A stretch of 64,000 bases of DNA from Nematopogon swammerdamellus. Its lineage: Eukaryota > Arthropoda > Insecta > Lepidoptera > Adelidae. Every line of letters starts with the position of its first letter. Position 1 is the stretch's first letter. The stretch spans positions 2,016,545 through 2,080,544 of the forward strand of contig OX336336.1 of NCBI GenBank assembly GCA_946902875.1, in the 5' to 3' direction. The notes under the pieces were generated by a model. That model did not search any database. It was given only the letters and a program-made list of their open reading frames with translations, and was not told the DNA's origin. This document shows, in pieces, positions 20,970 to 30,965 of the stretch. A program made the position numbers and the translations under genes.

Positions 20970-21112
20970 ACTTCCGCATAAAGAGGCATGCAATGAAGGG
21001 ACGCACTGACATGGCACCTAGTTCACCCGGCGTTATGGGCTGACATCACATCACGGATGTTGTAGGTGATGTAGCTAACGGTGTCAGTTTCCATAAAAAA
21101 AATATAATAAAA
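20970..21112 (+). mobile_element. SINE family A, 3' body fragment
   Basis: AAGGGACGCACTGACATGGC, CGTTATGGGCTGACATCAC, TGTAGGTGATGTAGC, TTTCCATAAAAAAAATA. Confidence 0.75.
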
Positions 21113-21268
21113 TGTTTTATGAATTTAAAGTATAAGTATTATACTTATTATATTGTATAGATACGAGTATATATTTAGGTATTTTATATATAGATAAGCT
21201 AAGTGCTATACATATTGATATATTATATATATTATAATAACCATATTTGTATTGATACCTATTTATAC

Positions 21269-21662
21269 ACCGTGTCCCAAAACTCAACGTCAAGCGGGAA
21301 CCAGGGAGTTGGCCAGTTTATGACTACCCAGGGAAAAATAAGAAAAAAAATCTGAGTAATTTATCTTTTTAGAAAAAAATTTCACTGAATATTTTTTTGG
21401 TAAAACTACAGGCATTCTGGTTTTGTTTGGGACACTGATCAATAGCAGAGTTATTTAGGCTACCAATAAATTTTTTTTAACAATAATATTTGCAAATTTT
21501 TAGTCGTAGTACCTAAAAATGTCAATTTTCAACGTTTCTCAAAAAATGCTCATATCATAAAAAACATATGACTCCGATTGTTTTTCTTATTTTTCCCTGG
21601 GTACTCATAAACTGGCCTACTTGCTGGTTCCCGCTTGGCGGTGAGTTTTGGGACACCCTGTA
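21269..21662. mobile_element. Tc1/mariner-like MITE with long inverted ends
   Basis: Left end ACACCGTGTCCCAAAACTCA, right end GTTTTGGGACACCCTGT followed by ATA. About 75 bp at each end are inverted repeats (GCGGGAACCAGGGAGTTGGC matches GCTGGTTCCCGCTTG and its neighbours). TA flanks the element. No transposase is present. The 11800-12010 copy is related. Confidence 0.75.
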
Positions 21663-22212
21663 TATGGAATTTGTTACTATTTCTCACATTACCCGTACGC
21701 CTACTTCGACACCCTTTACCACACCCCAAAGTTTTGCTTGAATATAATATAGATCTGCATTAAGCCGTTGTCTAATTTATTAACACGCCTTTTAAATTTC
21801 TCCAGATTATAGGTAGTAGGGAACACACTAACCGGAAAACGGTTCCATAACAATTTGAAAAAGCGTAGTGTTTAACGATTAATGACGAACGATTAATGAC
21901 GCGCCGTTCGTTTTTCAACGCGTTCCAAATGTTTCAACGAGTGAAAGTAAATTTTGTAGTCACACCGCGTCTGCGCTTGAGAGAGTGTTGCTATAGTTGC
22001 TAGTGTCCAGTTGTTACGCACGTTACTCGATGACATGATAGCAACGAGATGATATTATGACGAGACGAAGGCCGCCGCCGCGCCGGTCGGCCTTCGTCTC
22101 GTCATAATATGTGTCTCGTGCTGTGTTTTTTGGTATCTATATAAAATTAAATATCTTTAAAATATTAAAGAAATCGTTAAATTAAAAATACAATATAAAT
22201 TAATTACATACA
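21663..22212. other. Unassigned DNA with a perfect hairpin
   Basis: Mostly AT-rich. 22052-22074 and 22088-22110 are perfectly complementary (23 bp stem, 13-base GC-rich loop). See the findings. Confidence 0.5.
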
Positions 22213-22330
22213 TACATACTACACACGCTGTATCCCGACAATCAGTGTAAGCAGAGTAATCGGTGTTGTGCTGCAAGAACTCTGGAAAATTGCAACACAA
22301 CATCAACCACCACGTTCAGCAACGACCAGT
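22213..22330 (-). mobile_element. SINE family B, 3' fragment
   Basis: CACACGCTGTATCCCGACAA and AATCGGTGTTGTGCTGCAAG on the plus strand are the family B end read backwards. Confidence 0.75.
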
Positions 22331-22607
22331 TCACCACGTTCAGACATGTACATTTTTTCCAGTATTGAGTTATAAATCCCAAAATTTCGATAAAAATGCG
22401 CTCTTTAATATGGCAAAAACAAACATGTCGTAAGTAATACCCAAAGCCATGTATTTCCCTTCGACCAAACAGTACATGTCATAAAAATCACAATAACGTA
22501 TGCCAAAACAGTACAAGTAGCGACATGTCTTATTTTGCCATATAAGAAAATCAACAAATAGCGACATGTCGAAGTACATGTCATAGACATCACAATAACG
22601 TATACGA

Positions 22608-22849
22608 AAAACTATTTAGAAAAATATAAAAACCACCTTCAAAAATGTATGAAATAAAAAAAAATCGAACCCTAGAGTTGAAGGCGGTGCTAAAGAAGGC
22701 TACACAAATCACAAAGGATATCATCCACTCATGTTTTCTTTTATGCTTCATTTTTGCTTGCTTTAGCACCGCCTTCAACTCTAGGGTTTGATTTTTTTAT
22801 TTCATAAATTTTTGAAGGCGGTTTTTATATTCTTTTAAATAGTTTTTTA
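22608..22849. mobile_element. Inverted-repeat element (foldback MITE)
   Basis: Left arm 22608-22692 and right arm about 22763-22849 are inverted copies: CTAGAGTTGAAGGCGGTGCT against AGCACCGCCTTCAACTCTAG, and AACTATTTAGA against AAATAGTTT at the outside. The loop is about 70 bp. The sequence belongs to the common lepidopteran type with ACC(G)CCTTCAAAAA ends. Confidence 0.7.
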
Positions 22850-22859
22850 TTTCACAGTT

Positions 22860-23614
22860 TTTTTAGTAATTTTTTGCTATTAATGTACTCGGCGGAATCG
22901 CTCGGCCTTCGGCCTCGCGATTTCGCCTCGCTTTCCAATCCGATCTTGACCAAATTAAATTGGAACCACCTCAGGGTTATCCCCTTTCAATCAAAAAAAG
23001 AATTTTCAAAATCGGCCCACAATTGACGGAGTAATCGCGTAACAAATATCCAAAAAAAGAATACCCTGGACACCACCTAGGCCTAAAGTAATTGCTCGTG
23101 AAGACAAATGCAACGAGCCCAAATACGATGAGTTTATCATGTGTAGTTTAGGAGTTCCTATGGCCACCTTCCGTCTCCATCATCAGACCAGCTCGATGGT
23201 ACTCGTACCATAATATATTAAGCGCACCTGGCCGGTCGGAAAAGATTTCAAATTTAGAATATTCATGAAACAAGGGTCCGAATATGTATCACAATATCGA
23301 TTCATGTATACGATGACAGAGAAAATTTCGAAATATTAGGTATTTAATACTTTTAGTTCTAGTTTTTTTTTTAAATCGGTTTTATATTTTTTAAAACAGT
23401 TTTTATTTCATTCTTTTTAGTAATATTACATAAAAAAGAATAATCCAAATCGAATAATCGAAATCGGTTGAAGTGGTGCAGAATTATTCGCCATGAGTCA
23501 AACTGAAAATTGCTGAAAAACTCCACATCACAAAAGTTTTGCTGAAGGTAACCACACACCATAGTATTTTGTTGATTTTTCAAAAACCGCTGAATCAATC
23601 TCGATAAAATTTAT
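22860..23614. repeat. Diverged lepidopteran interspersed repeat
   Basis: CGATCTTGACCAAATTAAAT, GGAACCACCTCAGGG, TTTCAAAATCGGCCCACAAT and AATCGGTTTTATATTT are fragments of the same broad family as the preceding inverted repeat. No frame is intact. Confidence 0.5.
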
Positions 23615-23924
23615 ATGGGACCACCTCTGAAGTATGACCTTCCACCTTCAAACTATGGACTGGAGGAAGAAAAAAAGGCGCCCCCTGGGCAAATCGCGGT
23701 TCCACATATGCGAATAGGTCCAATGGCTATCAATCCCAATAAAAAATCTATTTTGCCATTAATTGATCCCGTACACCATGATTTTTCGACGAGTGCTACT
23801 GCGTCACTGGCTGGTGACCAGGCAGAATCTTCGGACGATGAATCGTAAATATTGTCAGTAAAGTGCCATTTGTATTTACCGGGATTGTTGATTACATTTT
23901 GTGTAGGGTTTTACTAATAAAATT
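23615..23924 (+). CDS. Hypothetical open frame with poly(A) signal
   Basis: A 77-codon frame (stop ends at 23848) starting MGPPLKYDLPPS and ending DQAESSDDES, proline-rich and then acidic. AATAAA follows at 23916-23921. The first 12 or so codons read through the preceding repeat (its ATATGGGACCACCTCTGA segment), so the true start or splice acceptor, if any, is after about 23650. It could be a last exon, a retrocopy remnant, or chance. I do not recognise the protein. Confidence 0.25.
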
Positions 23925-24639
23925 ATTAAATTTCCTTTATTTCATAAACAATTTTGTTTTATTAATGTTAAAACTTGAATAAAGTCCGACCGATACTACC
24001 TCACTATGTGTATCCTTGATATATGTAACGTGAAGTAAAATACTTTATATGGCAGAAAAAAACAAGTCGCACTTATTTAATGACATGTCGCATAAATTTT
24101 TCTTCTTTATATATGGCATTACATGAAATGTAATTTAAATTAATTTCTTCAAAATCCTAGAAAACTTTTTATAAAAACAAGACTTTCGTTGTATTCTCAG
24201 ATAACTTATAACTCACATTAAAAATATTGTTAATATATCCATGCAAACCTTATTTTAGTACCACTGCAAAGTTTATATTGCTTGTAGTCAAAAATGCACA
24301 AAAGTAACATGTCAGCTTATGCCAAATTTCCACAGATATGTATCATGAAAAAAAAAAAACAATTATACCCGAATTTCTTGTCGGTTCTTCTTCGTGGGTG
24401 TAATCGAATTTTTTTCTATCCGTAACAAATTGTGACAATTTCGAGTGCAGTTTTACTGCCATAAGAATGCCAATAATAAACAAAACAACAACAGCAATAC
24501 ATTTATTGATACTATACATATTTGTGTTATAAATTTCGTTAAAATTATAATGAGCGTTAAAATATTACAGATTAAAATTAGACTAAAATGTGGTCTAAAT
24601 TTTAGACTAAAATGGTGCGACATGTGGTTCTGTGATGCA
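23925..24639. other. AT-rich DNA with one repeat shared with 50975
   Basis: 24355-24500 (GGTTCTTCTTCGTGGGTGTA, ATCGAAT, AAATTGTGACAA, ending in AATAAACAAAACAAC) recurs at 50975-51110. Otherwise nothing was recognised. Confidence 0.45.
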
Positions 24640-24845
24640 CGGGTATTGCGAATGCCATGCCGGCCTGACATGAGCCTTTTCACGCTCTTTTGAAAAACCC
24701 CAGGTTGTACTTGGGAGGAAATAGATGGGCAGGGAGGGCGTTCATAATTTTCCCGGTTCTGTGAATAAGAGACCTACAGAACCGGCGCATCCGCGGTAGG
24801 TCGATTGAATAGGGGTGCATCCCCGCCCAGTACGCTTAATGCGGG
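24640..24845 (-). mobile_element. LINE C-terminus and 3' UTR fragment
   Basis: On the minus strand the DNA reads GKLMNALPAHLFPPKYNLGF, the C-terminal pattern of a CR1/jockey-group reverse transcriptase (normally R-T-G-x-L-W-N-x-L-P), followed by the GCCGGCATGGCATTCGCA 3' UTR. 5'-truncated. Confidence 0.6.
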
Positions 24846-25763
24846 TGTGGAATAGATAGGTACTTAAAAAAAATGTAAATTAAAATATTTAAAATAGTTT
24901 GGGATATTGCGTACAGGCGGGAGAGAGTGCGTGCGAGAAAGCGGACTAATGCAGCCGGACTTGTGTTCCAAATTTGAATTTCTCAATACTAACCCGTCGT
25001 TTTTGGTTTGCCAACAGAGAGTGTACCCAGTAAGCTGGCTGCGCGGGCGAGTTCCCCTATGCTCTGTCGGCGGAGGTTCGACATACATCGCGACATAGCC
25101 AGGTGAACCAACCGGACTCTGCCCATACGCGAAAGAGCGGCCAACTCCGACACGGAGACAGGGCCCGCTTTAGAACCAAATTGAGCGCTCATTTCGAACA
25201 ATTCCTCGCTCCAGGCTATTTGCGAAGAATTTTTTATTTATAGTAATGTTTTCGAAATTTCGTCTAATTTGATGCAGAGGGATCGCTTATGGGCAGGGTC
25301 GGCCTTTCCAGGACGGGTACGTCAGTAACTTTCACTTATTTTCTATATATTTAGTTATATTAGTTTTAATTTTCTATAACACACGTAGGTATTTATAGTT
25401 TTTGAGAGCAGTTTAAGAGTTTATTTGCTCACTCAGTGTATATTAGAAAAGAATACTCCTTTGACGCACATGTATAAGAAATAAAAAAAAATCAAATAGA
25501 ACAATATCATATATACAAAGGCATGAGTGATTTCTTTCACTTAATGAGTGTAATGTAGGACACAAATCAAAGGTGACACTGATGTACACAAGTTACACAG
25601 ATTACTATAGTATGTCGTTTCCATTTAAATACATAAACAGCGATTTATGGTATACGATTCAAATCTATAAATTGTTTACACTTCTTTGACAAAGTATTCA
25701 GTGTAACTTGTGTATATCTGTGTAACCTTTGACTTTGTGTTCTTCCTATATATTTCAAATACA
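24846..25763. other. Unassigned DNA
   Basis: 24905-25200 has moderate GC and carries a degenerate purine-rich stretch. 25200-25763 is AT-rich. No exon or repeat family is supported. Confidence 0.35.
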
Positions 25764-26130
25764 GTTTTTTTTATATTAAGCGCGACATGTGATGACACCC
25801 ATAAGGTGTCTAGCGACGCCCATGGACATTTGGTCGCATGCGGGGGCTGCGAATGCCATACCGGCCTGACAGGTGCCCAACTGCCCATTCACGCCTCTCT
25901 TCCGAGACTATATACTTGGGGGGAAATATGTGGGCGGGAGAGCGTTCCAGAGTTTACCGGTTCTGTGGAGGAAGGTTACACCGGTTCCGAACGGCGAAGC
26001 AACAGGTGTAGGTATGCACGTAAGTTTTTTCGTCAGAAAAAACTCATTGGTACACACCGACCGGATTCGAACCTCGGACCTCTCGCGTGAGAAGCCGATG
26101 CCCAAACCACTCGGCCACCCGCGGCTCGTA
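25764..26130 (-). mobile_element. SINE with tRNA head and LINE-derived tail (family I)
   Basis: Read on the minus strand, it opens at about 26130 with GGTGGCCGAGTGGTTTGGGC (box A) and GAGGTTCGAATCCGG (box B), a Leu/Ser-type tRNA head. It then has the linker shared with family H (TTTTTTCTGACG, CGTTCGGAACCGGTGTAA). The rest is a LINE 3' end that still encodes HRTGKLWNALPPTYFPP in one frame, then the LINE 3' UTR (GGCCGGTATGGCATTCGCAG) and an A-rich tail. The LINE-derived tail would let LINE enzymes recognise the RNA. Confidence 0.75.
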
Positions 26131-26399
26131 GGAGGCGATATTATTCGACCTAGAAATAAATAAATTGATGAATGCTCGTAATAAAGATCACGATGAGTCC
26201 GTAATGATTGTTTCGTGACAAGCCTCGCGGATAAATTCTGTACATTAGATAGCAACCTACGATGAATGATTGTTGAAATTCAACCGAGATTAAGGTCGAT
26301 TTAACAGCATGCCTAACAGTGTGAAATATTTTTATATTTCCTTTCAATTTCCTAGGTAGAGTTTTGTAGTCAATAATACTATACGGGCGTATTTACGAC

Positions 26400-26462
26400 C
26401 TTTAAGTCCTTCCTTCCTTCCTTTCCTTATTCCTTATTCCTGATTCCTTTCCTTATTCCTTA
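26400..26462 (+). repeat. Pyrimidine microsatellite
   Basis: Degenerate CCTT and ATTCC units (CCTTCCTTCCTTCC, CCTTATTCCTTATTCC). Confidence 0.7.
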
Positions 26463-26477
26463 CCTTTTAAAATAAAA

Positions 26478-26675
26478 TCCAACGTCTGCTTTCTGTCTGT
26501 CTGTCTGTCTGTCCGCTAATATCTCGAGAACCACTGAACCGATTTTAATAAAAAAAATTCTACGGATAGCTTGATTCTTCCCATCAACTATAGGCTACTT
26601 ACTATCACGCTAAATGGCGTATGTGGTTAGCAGAAAAGTCAAATATGAGAGCGGGCGGAGCCGCGTGCACAGCTA
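26478..26675 (+). mobile_element. Non-autonomous Helitron, family D
   Basis: A|TCCAACGTCTGCTTTCTGTC at the start and GCGGGCGGAGCCGCGTGCAC, AGCTA|T at the end. Insertion between A and T without duplication. Confidence 0.75.
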
Positions 26676-26784
26676 TTAACTAATATGAAACAAAATGGTG
26701 AGGGAACAACCATACTTAAAACATTTAGTTTTCATACTCGAGAATTCATATGTAAAAACGCTCTAACGCAAATGAAAAGTGAAT

Positions 26785-26910
26785 AGGCACCAGTCAGGCC
26801 GGCATGGCTTTCGCAATCCCCGCATACGGCCGAATGTCCATGGGCGTCTATAGACATCCTATGTTTGGCTCGGCGCCACGTCGCGCTTTAAATAAAAAAA
26901 AAAAAAAGGA
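26785..26910 (-). mobile_element. LINE 3' UTR fragment
   Basis: AGGCACCAGTCAGGCCGGCA, CGAATGTCCATGGGCGTC, then an A run; the same segment as in 25790-25870. Confidence 0.55.
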
Positions 26911-26972
26911 AAAAGACCGCGCTGTACAAACTGCAAGCAGGGTTTATCTTGTAAGATATCTTTTATATATTA

Positions 26973-27176
26973 CTAGCTGTGCCCGCGGCTCCGCCCGCTC
27001 TCATATTTCACTTCACTGCTAACCTCATAAGCTATTTAGCGTTATAGTAAGTAGCCTATAGTTGATGGGAAGAATCAAGCTATCCGTAGAATTTTGTTTT
27101 ATTAAAATCGGTTCAGTGGTTCTCGAGTTATAAGCGGACAGACAGACAGACACTCAGACAGAAAGCAGACGTTGGA
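26973..27176 (-). mobile_element. Non-autonomous Helitron, family D
   Basis: Minus-strand copy: ends CTAG at 26973-26976 (plus-strand view ACTAGCTGTGCCCGCGGCTC) and starts TCCAACGTCTGC at 27176 (plus-strand view GCAGACGTTGGA). With 26478-26675 it forms an inverted pair around a LINE fragment. Confidence 0.8.
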
Positions 27177-27422
27177 TTTTATTATAGGTAAGGAAGGATA
27201 AGGAAGGATATCTATAATCTCAAAAAATTATATGTAAAAAATTAGGCCGTTTGGGAAATTGCTTTTCTCTTAAAACTGCACGCATTACTCAGTACTCAGG
27301 CAAAATTTTACACATTCCTGCTTTAAATACTAACTCGACAAACTTATTATTAACAATTTTTTTTTCTCTTACTAAAAGCTAATTCGCACTATTGCCCCAT
27401 TTTTTTTTCATCACTTACAACC

Positions 27423-27597
27423 ACGGATGTTTTATGTGTGCACAAGCCCATATAACCAGGTGAAACCGGCTACACTGAATTGGACGAAAAACACGAACTA
27501 TTTACATAGCCGTTTCGACCGAGGTATCATTCAGTGCTGTGATAGCAACCCGGGCGGGATAAACCCTACCACCTATTAAGGTAAGAAGGGAAGGGTT
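27423..27597 (-). mobile_element. SINE family A body fragment
   Basis: CCGGCTACACTGAATTGGAC, CATAGCCGTTTCGACCGAGG, AACCCGGGCGGGATAAACCC, ACCACCTATTAAGGTAAG. Confidence 0.75.
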
Positions 27598-27689
27598 GTT
27601 TTATCTTTTACTAAAAGCTAATTTGCACTATTGTCCCAAACGTAGGTACTAATCTTATAACAGGAATTTCTCAATTGCTGGGGGATATA

Positions 27690-27937
27690 ATTCCCTTCTT
27701 ATATTACTAGGTGGTAGGGTTTAACCCGTCCGGTATGGTACGAATGAAAGATCGGTCGAAACGGCTATGTAAATAGTTTGTGTTTTCTGTCCAGTTCAGT
27801 GTAGCCGGAACGACCGAAGGGAAGCACTGACGTGGCACCAAGTTCACCCGGTGTTATGGGCTGACATCACGGATGTTGTAGGTGATGTAGCCAACCGTGC
27901 CAGTAGGTATCCATAAAAAAAAAATAAAAAAAATTGC
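27690..27937 (+). mobile_element. SINE family A (or B/A) body, 5'-truncated
   Basis: ATTACTAGGTGGTAGGGTTT, CGGTCGAAACGGCTATGTAA, GACCGAAGGGAAGCACTGAC, GTTATGGGCTGACATCACGG, tail CCATAAAAAAAAAATAAAAA. Confidence 0.78.
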
Positions 27938-28615
27938 CCCATTTTTATTTTTAAAATGTTACACGTCACTAACGGTCGTGTTCCGATCTATGTCCCATTC
28001 GAAAACGGACATTCTGGAGGATTGCCGAATGTTAAGCCATCTAGGACGGCGGCGGCGGCGGTGGTGGTGCGTTGCAGAGTCGCGAGTTAGGTTGAAGGGT
28101 GAGGGGAGACGAATGAGATGACTTAAGCACTTGTTTCAGATGTCTATTGAAGTGCCGCTGGCTCCGAGGGCTCAGATAACCGGCTCGACACCACCGGCGA
28201 CCTGGGAGCGACATAGCAGCACGCCCACAGTGTATCAAGTGTCAATTCATAAACACCTAACTGCGCGTAAATTATGTGTTCTTTCGGAATAAGTATACCT
28301 AGCCCTAAACTTAAGACAACAATCCAATGATGTATCACGTTCCGTCCACGAAACTGCCAAATAATATGATCGAATTTACTGTAAGTTATAAAGAGATTTT
28401 TACGAATTTACCACAGTGAACGTTATGTAAAAAAATGTTTTGTTTGTTGTAAATGTTTGAAAAACTTTGAAAACGCAACAACTTGGTTAGTGCGCGAGTG
28501 TGCGACCGCTAGCGCCATCTGGCGTGCAGTAGCGCGAGTGCGGTGCGCGTGCGCGAGTGTGCGTCTCGGAACAGTGGCGGGGACGTATGTGCAGGGGTCG
28601 AGCGGCGCCCTGGCG
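27938..28615 (+). promoter_or_regulatory. Probable promoter and 5' leader region of E74A-type transcript
   Basis: The region before the first E74 exon has two CpG-richer blocks (about 28030-28215 with GGCGGCGGCGGCGGTGG, and 28495-28615). Drosophila E74A has a long 5' leader; here the in-frame open stretch upstream of 28616 is read as leader. No TATA or initiator can be fixed from sequence alone. Confidence 0.35.
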
Positions 28616-28690
28616 ATGCCCTTTATTGAAGACGACTGGTGGGGAGCCGACAATGACGGCAGGATGGTCGACTTGTCTTCTTGCCTTCAG
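28616..28690 (+). CDS. E74 (Eip74EF), first coding exon, A-type start
   Basis: Encodes MPFIEDDWWGADNDGRMV followed by DLSSCLQ. The Drosophila E74A protein opens with MPFIDDALLWCPDNDGRLV, so the match fixes both the gene and this ATG rather than the in-frame ATG at 28457. The exon closes with CTTCAG|GTACAC after 25 whole codons (phase 0). E74 is an ecdysone-induced ETS-domain transcription factor that acts in the nucleus in the steroid response leading to moulting and metamorphosis. The acidic, tryptophan-containing start belongs to the isoform-specific N-terminal region, upstream of the shared DNA-binding part. Confidence 0.85.
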
Positions 28691-29470
28691 GTACACCAGA
28701 AACAGGTACACTATCCACTTTCATCCACTCATTCTCACGTTCAGGAAGCTGCTTCCAAAGCGAATTTATTGGAAAGAAATCTGTTACATAAAAAAGATAA
28801 CGTACCTATATGAACTTTCATTCATTATGCTTTGCAAAGGGAGTAGAAAGCCATATCAACCAGTTTGAAAGCAGTTTCAAAAAATGCTTTTTATTTTACA
28901 CGCCGTCACCCACGCAATTTTCAATTCGAACGGGCGGCCTAGGATTAAATACGTTCGTGCTTGATGAATTTTCAACTGCATATTACAATCAAAATTTCCT
29001 TCCTCCCTAATTGCACCATTTGCACAATCATTCAAGCACATACATATTATTATCTTTATTTCAAGTCTGCTTATGCAAAGAAAATGTTCTTTTCCACAAC
29101 TCATAAGCCAGTTCTGGGCTAGTAGTGAACTAGAACTTCTACCTCAGTTCTAATTTTGTTAGTTCTTGTGACATAATTGAACTTTAAGGAAATGGGGAAT
29201 AAACTAAGAAACTCAGAAAAAAACGTCATGTCGTCGTCGCCGTCATCGTCACCGCATAAAACATAATTCTATGTAGGTAACGTACGGTGCTGCCTTGTGG
29301 GGTCGTGGGGTCGTGGGGTCGAGGGGTCGAGGGGTCATGGGGTAGAGGGGTCGTGGGGTAGAGGGGTCGTGGGGTAGATGGGTCCAGGTGCCAAAGAATT
29401 ATGACTTTTAAGCTAGGAAGAGCTATGTTATATTCGTGTATGAAAAATGTGGTGTGTGGTGTTGCCGCAG
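28691..29470 (+). other. E74 intron 1 (of those in window)
   Basis: Short intron, 780 bp. It carries a G-rich minisatellite at 29299-29383 and ends at GTTGCCGCAG before exon 2. The rest is AT-rich and unassigned. Confidence 0.7.
29299..29383 (+). repeat. G-rich 8 bp minisatellite
   Basis: Ten GGGG runs spaced by TCGT, TCGA, TCAT or TAGA on the transcribed gene's sense strand, ending about 88 bases before the exon 2 acceptor. It has the form of a potential G-quadruplex array. Confidence 0.9.
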
Positions 29471-29725
29471 GACGCGGTAGTGGCGGCCGGCGGGCAAGCT
29501 GCCCTCCAGCAGATGGCGACCTCGGTGGCGTCCTCTCTCGGTGAGCTCTCGCAGGCCGAGCTGAGCAACATCGTGAGCGGGCTGGCAGGCAACCTCGACG
29601 CGGACGACAACGCGGACGACATCCTGAAGCAACTCGGCGAGACTGCGTTCGACAACTTCGACACATTCTTCACGGACCTCACGAACAATGCCGGCGCCAC
29701 CATCGCCTGCGGCGTTGAGATCAAG
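29471..29725 (+). CDS. E74 (Eip74EF), second coding exon in window
   Basis: 85 whole codons between acceptor GCCGCAG|GACGCG and donor ATCAAG|GTGCGT. Encodes DAVVAAGGQAALQQMATSVA, SSLGELSQAELSNIVSGL, then an acidic segment AGNLDADDNADDILKQLG and FDNFDTFFTDLTNN, ending ACGVEIK. High GC, acidic and hydrophobic in the manner of a transactivation region. Joined to the next exon it gives VEIKQEENNNV, which parallels VEVKVENEENNNNV of Drosophila E74 and confirms the order. No known fold is visible. Confidence 0.82.
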
Positions 29726-29806
29726 GTGCGTTGACAGAAGAGTTCTAATCACGAGTAATTTGGTTCTAATTCTGAATTAGAATCATTTTTTCGCGCGTGC
29801 CCCATG

Positions 29807-29965
29807 GCTCAACTAGATTGCTCAACTGAGTTGAGCAGTTGAGCAGTGGGACATCAAGGGTATGCGAACATTTTATTCTCCATAGCTCAACTACGGGATA
29901 GCTCAACTTAGTTGAGCAGTAGGTCATCTTGTTGTATACCTGAACATTTACCCTACTGCTCAACT
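29807..29965. repeat. Cluster of GCTCAACT palindromic words in E74 intron
   Basis: Eight copies of GCTCAACT or its complement AGTTGAGC lie in 159 bp. Two are joined as perfect 17-base palindromes (29820-29836 and 29901-29917). Confidence 0.85.
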
Positions 29966-30000
29966 GGTCTTCAGACACTGGCCACTTAAAATTGATTTTT

Positions 30001-30350
30001 ACATACATACATATCACACACGCTGAATCCCGACAAACGGGGTAAGCAGAGTAATCGGTGTTGTGCTGCAAGAACTCTGGTAAATTACAGCACAACACCG
30101 ACCACCACGCAACAACGCGAAACGCAAAGTATTCGAACAAGATTCAATCGATCAAGCAGCAAGTAAGGCACGAAGGCCCACCTGCTGCATGACTCGGTGG
30201 AAGTACTGTGCCAAGGTGAGAGGTGGCGAACCTGTCGCCCTATAGTACGGCATCTTGTCCTTATCCCTTAGGCGCCTTTTACGACATGCAGGGGAGAAAT
30301 GCAGTGGGGCTATTCTCCTTTTTAAATATCGGCCCCACACGATACAAACA
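30001..30350 (-). mobile_element. SINE family B, near full length
   Basis: Plus-strand view: CACACGCTGAATCCCGACAA, GTAATCGGTGTTGTGCTGCA, ACTCGGTGGAAGTACTGTGC, CTTAGGCGCCTTTTACGACA, CGGCCCCACACGATAC. Contains the 16 bp stem described for this family. Confidence 0.82.
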
Positions 30351-30712
30351 TACATAAGTAGCCTAATAAAAACATTTTTTATTAGGCTAAGGCAATGACA
30401 TTTTAGGAAAGATAGGTTATCTACCTATATGACATTCAGTGCTCACACATGGCACGTCCTTGAAAAGTTGAGAGGAAGAACTATAAAGTGATGCGCCGAC
30501 TCGAATAGTTTTATTCCAATTATTAGAATTAGTGCAGAATCTCATTATTACACACGACGGCATTTTCGATGTGTTAGCGGCTCGTGGTTAGCGGTCCGAA
30601 CGCGTGCGTAGTTGGTGGGCGACTAACTTCAGACAGGACTGTGGTCTTGTATTTAATGTGCCGCTTGGGAGCTCAGATAACCTATCTACCTCCTTTTAAC
30701 ATATAATATCAT

Positions 30713-30845
30713 TGGTTCAGATTCAGATTCAGATATTTATTTCGCCATAAAGAACACACAACAATAACAATATTACATTGAGACATATGCATATTCAGTA
30801 TGGTTCGTCATTATAATTTTTTTTTTCATGTCCTTGGGCTAAGGT
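30713..30845 (-). mobile_element. LINE 3' tail, TCTGAA type
   Basis: CAGATTCAGATTCAGATATT (tail repeat in reverse), CGCCATAAAGAACACACAAC, ATTGAGACATATGCATATTC. Nearly identical to 58285-58430. Confidence 0.65.
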
Positions 30846-30965
30846 ATAATTTGTAAATGATTGTCAAAAGTGCCACAGCTGTCTAAACCCTTCTGGGGCT
30901 TTGAATACGTGGCGTGGTCACAGGGTTTGTTAAAATACGAGCTTTTTTCGGTAACAAGACCTAAA

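Noticed and set aside
26046..26127. Possible tRNA-Leu/Ser gene on the minus strand
   Set aside because: Boxes A and B are good, but the sequence continues into the family H/I SINE linker, and the same head occurs at 45211-45277. It is a SINE head, not a tRNA gene.
28457..28615. Longer N-terminus of E74 from the in-frame ATG at 28457
   Set aside because: The known E74A start MPFID(D) matches the ATG at 28616, and the upstream residues are of a CpG-rich leader type without similarity.
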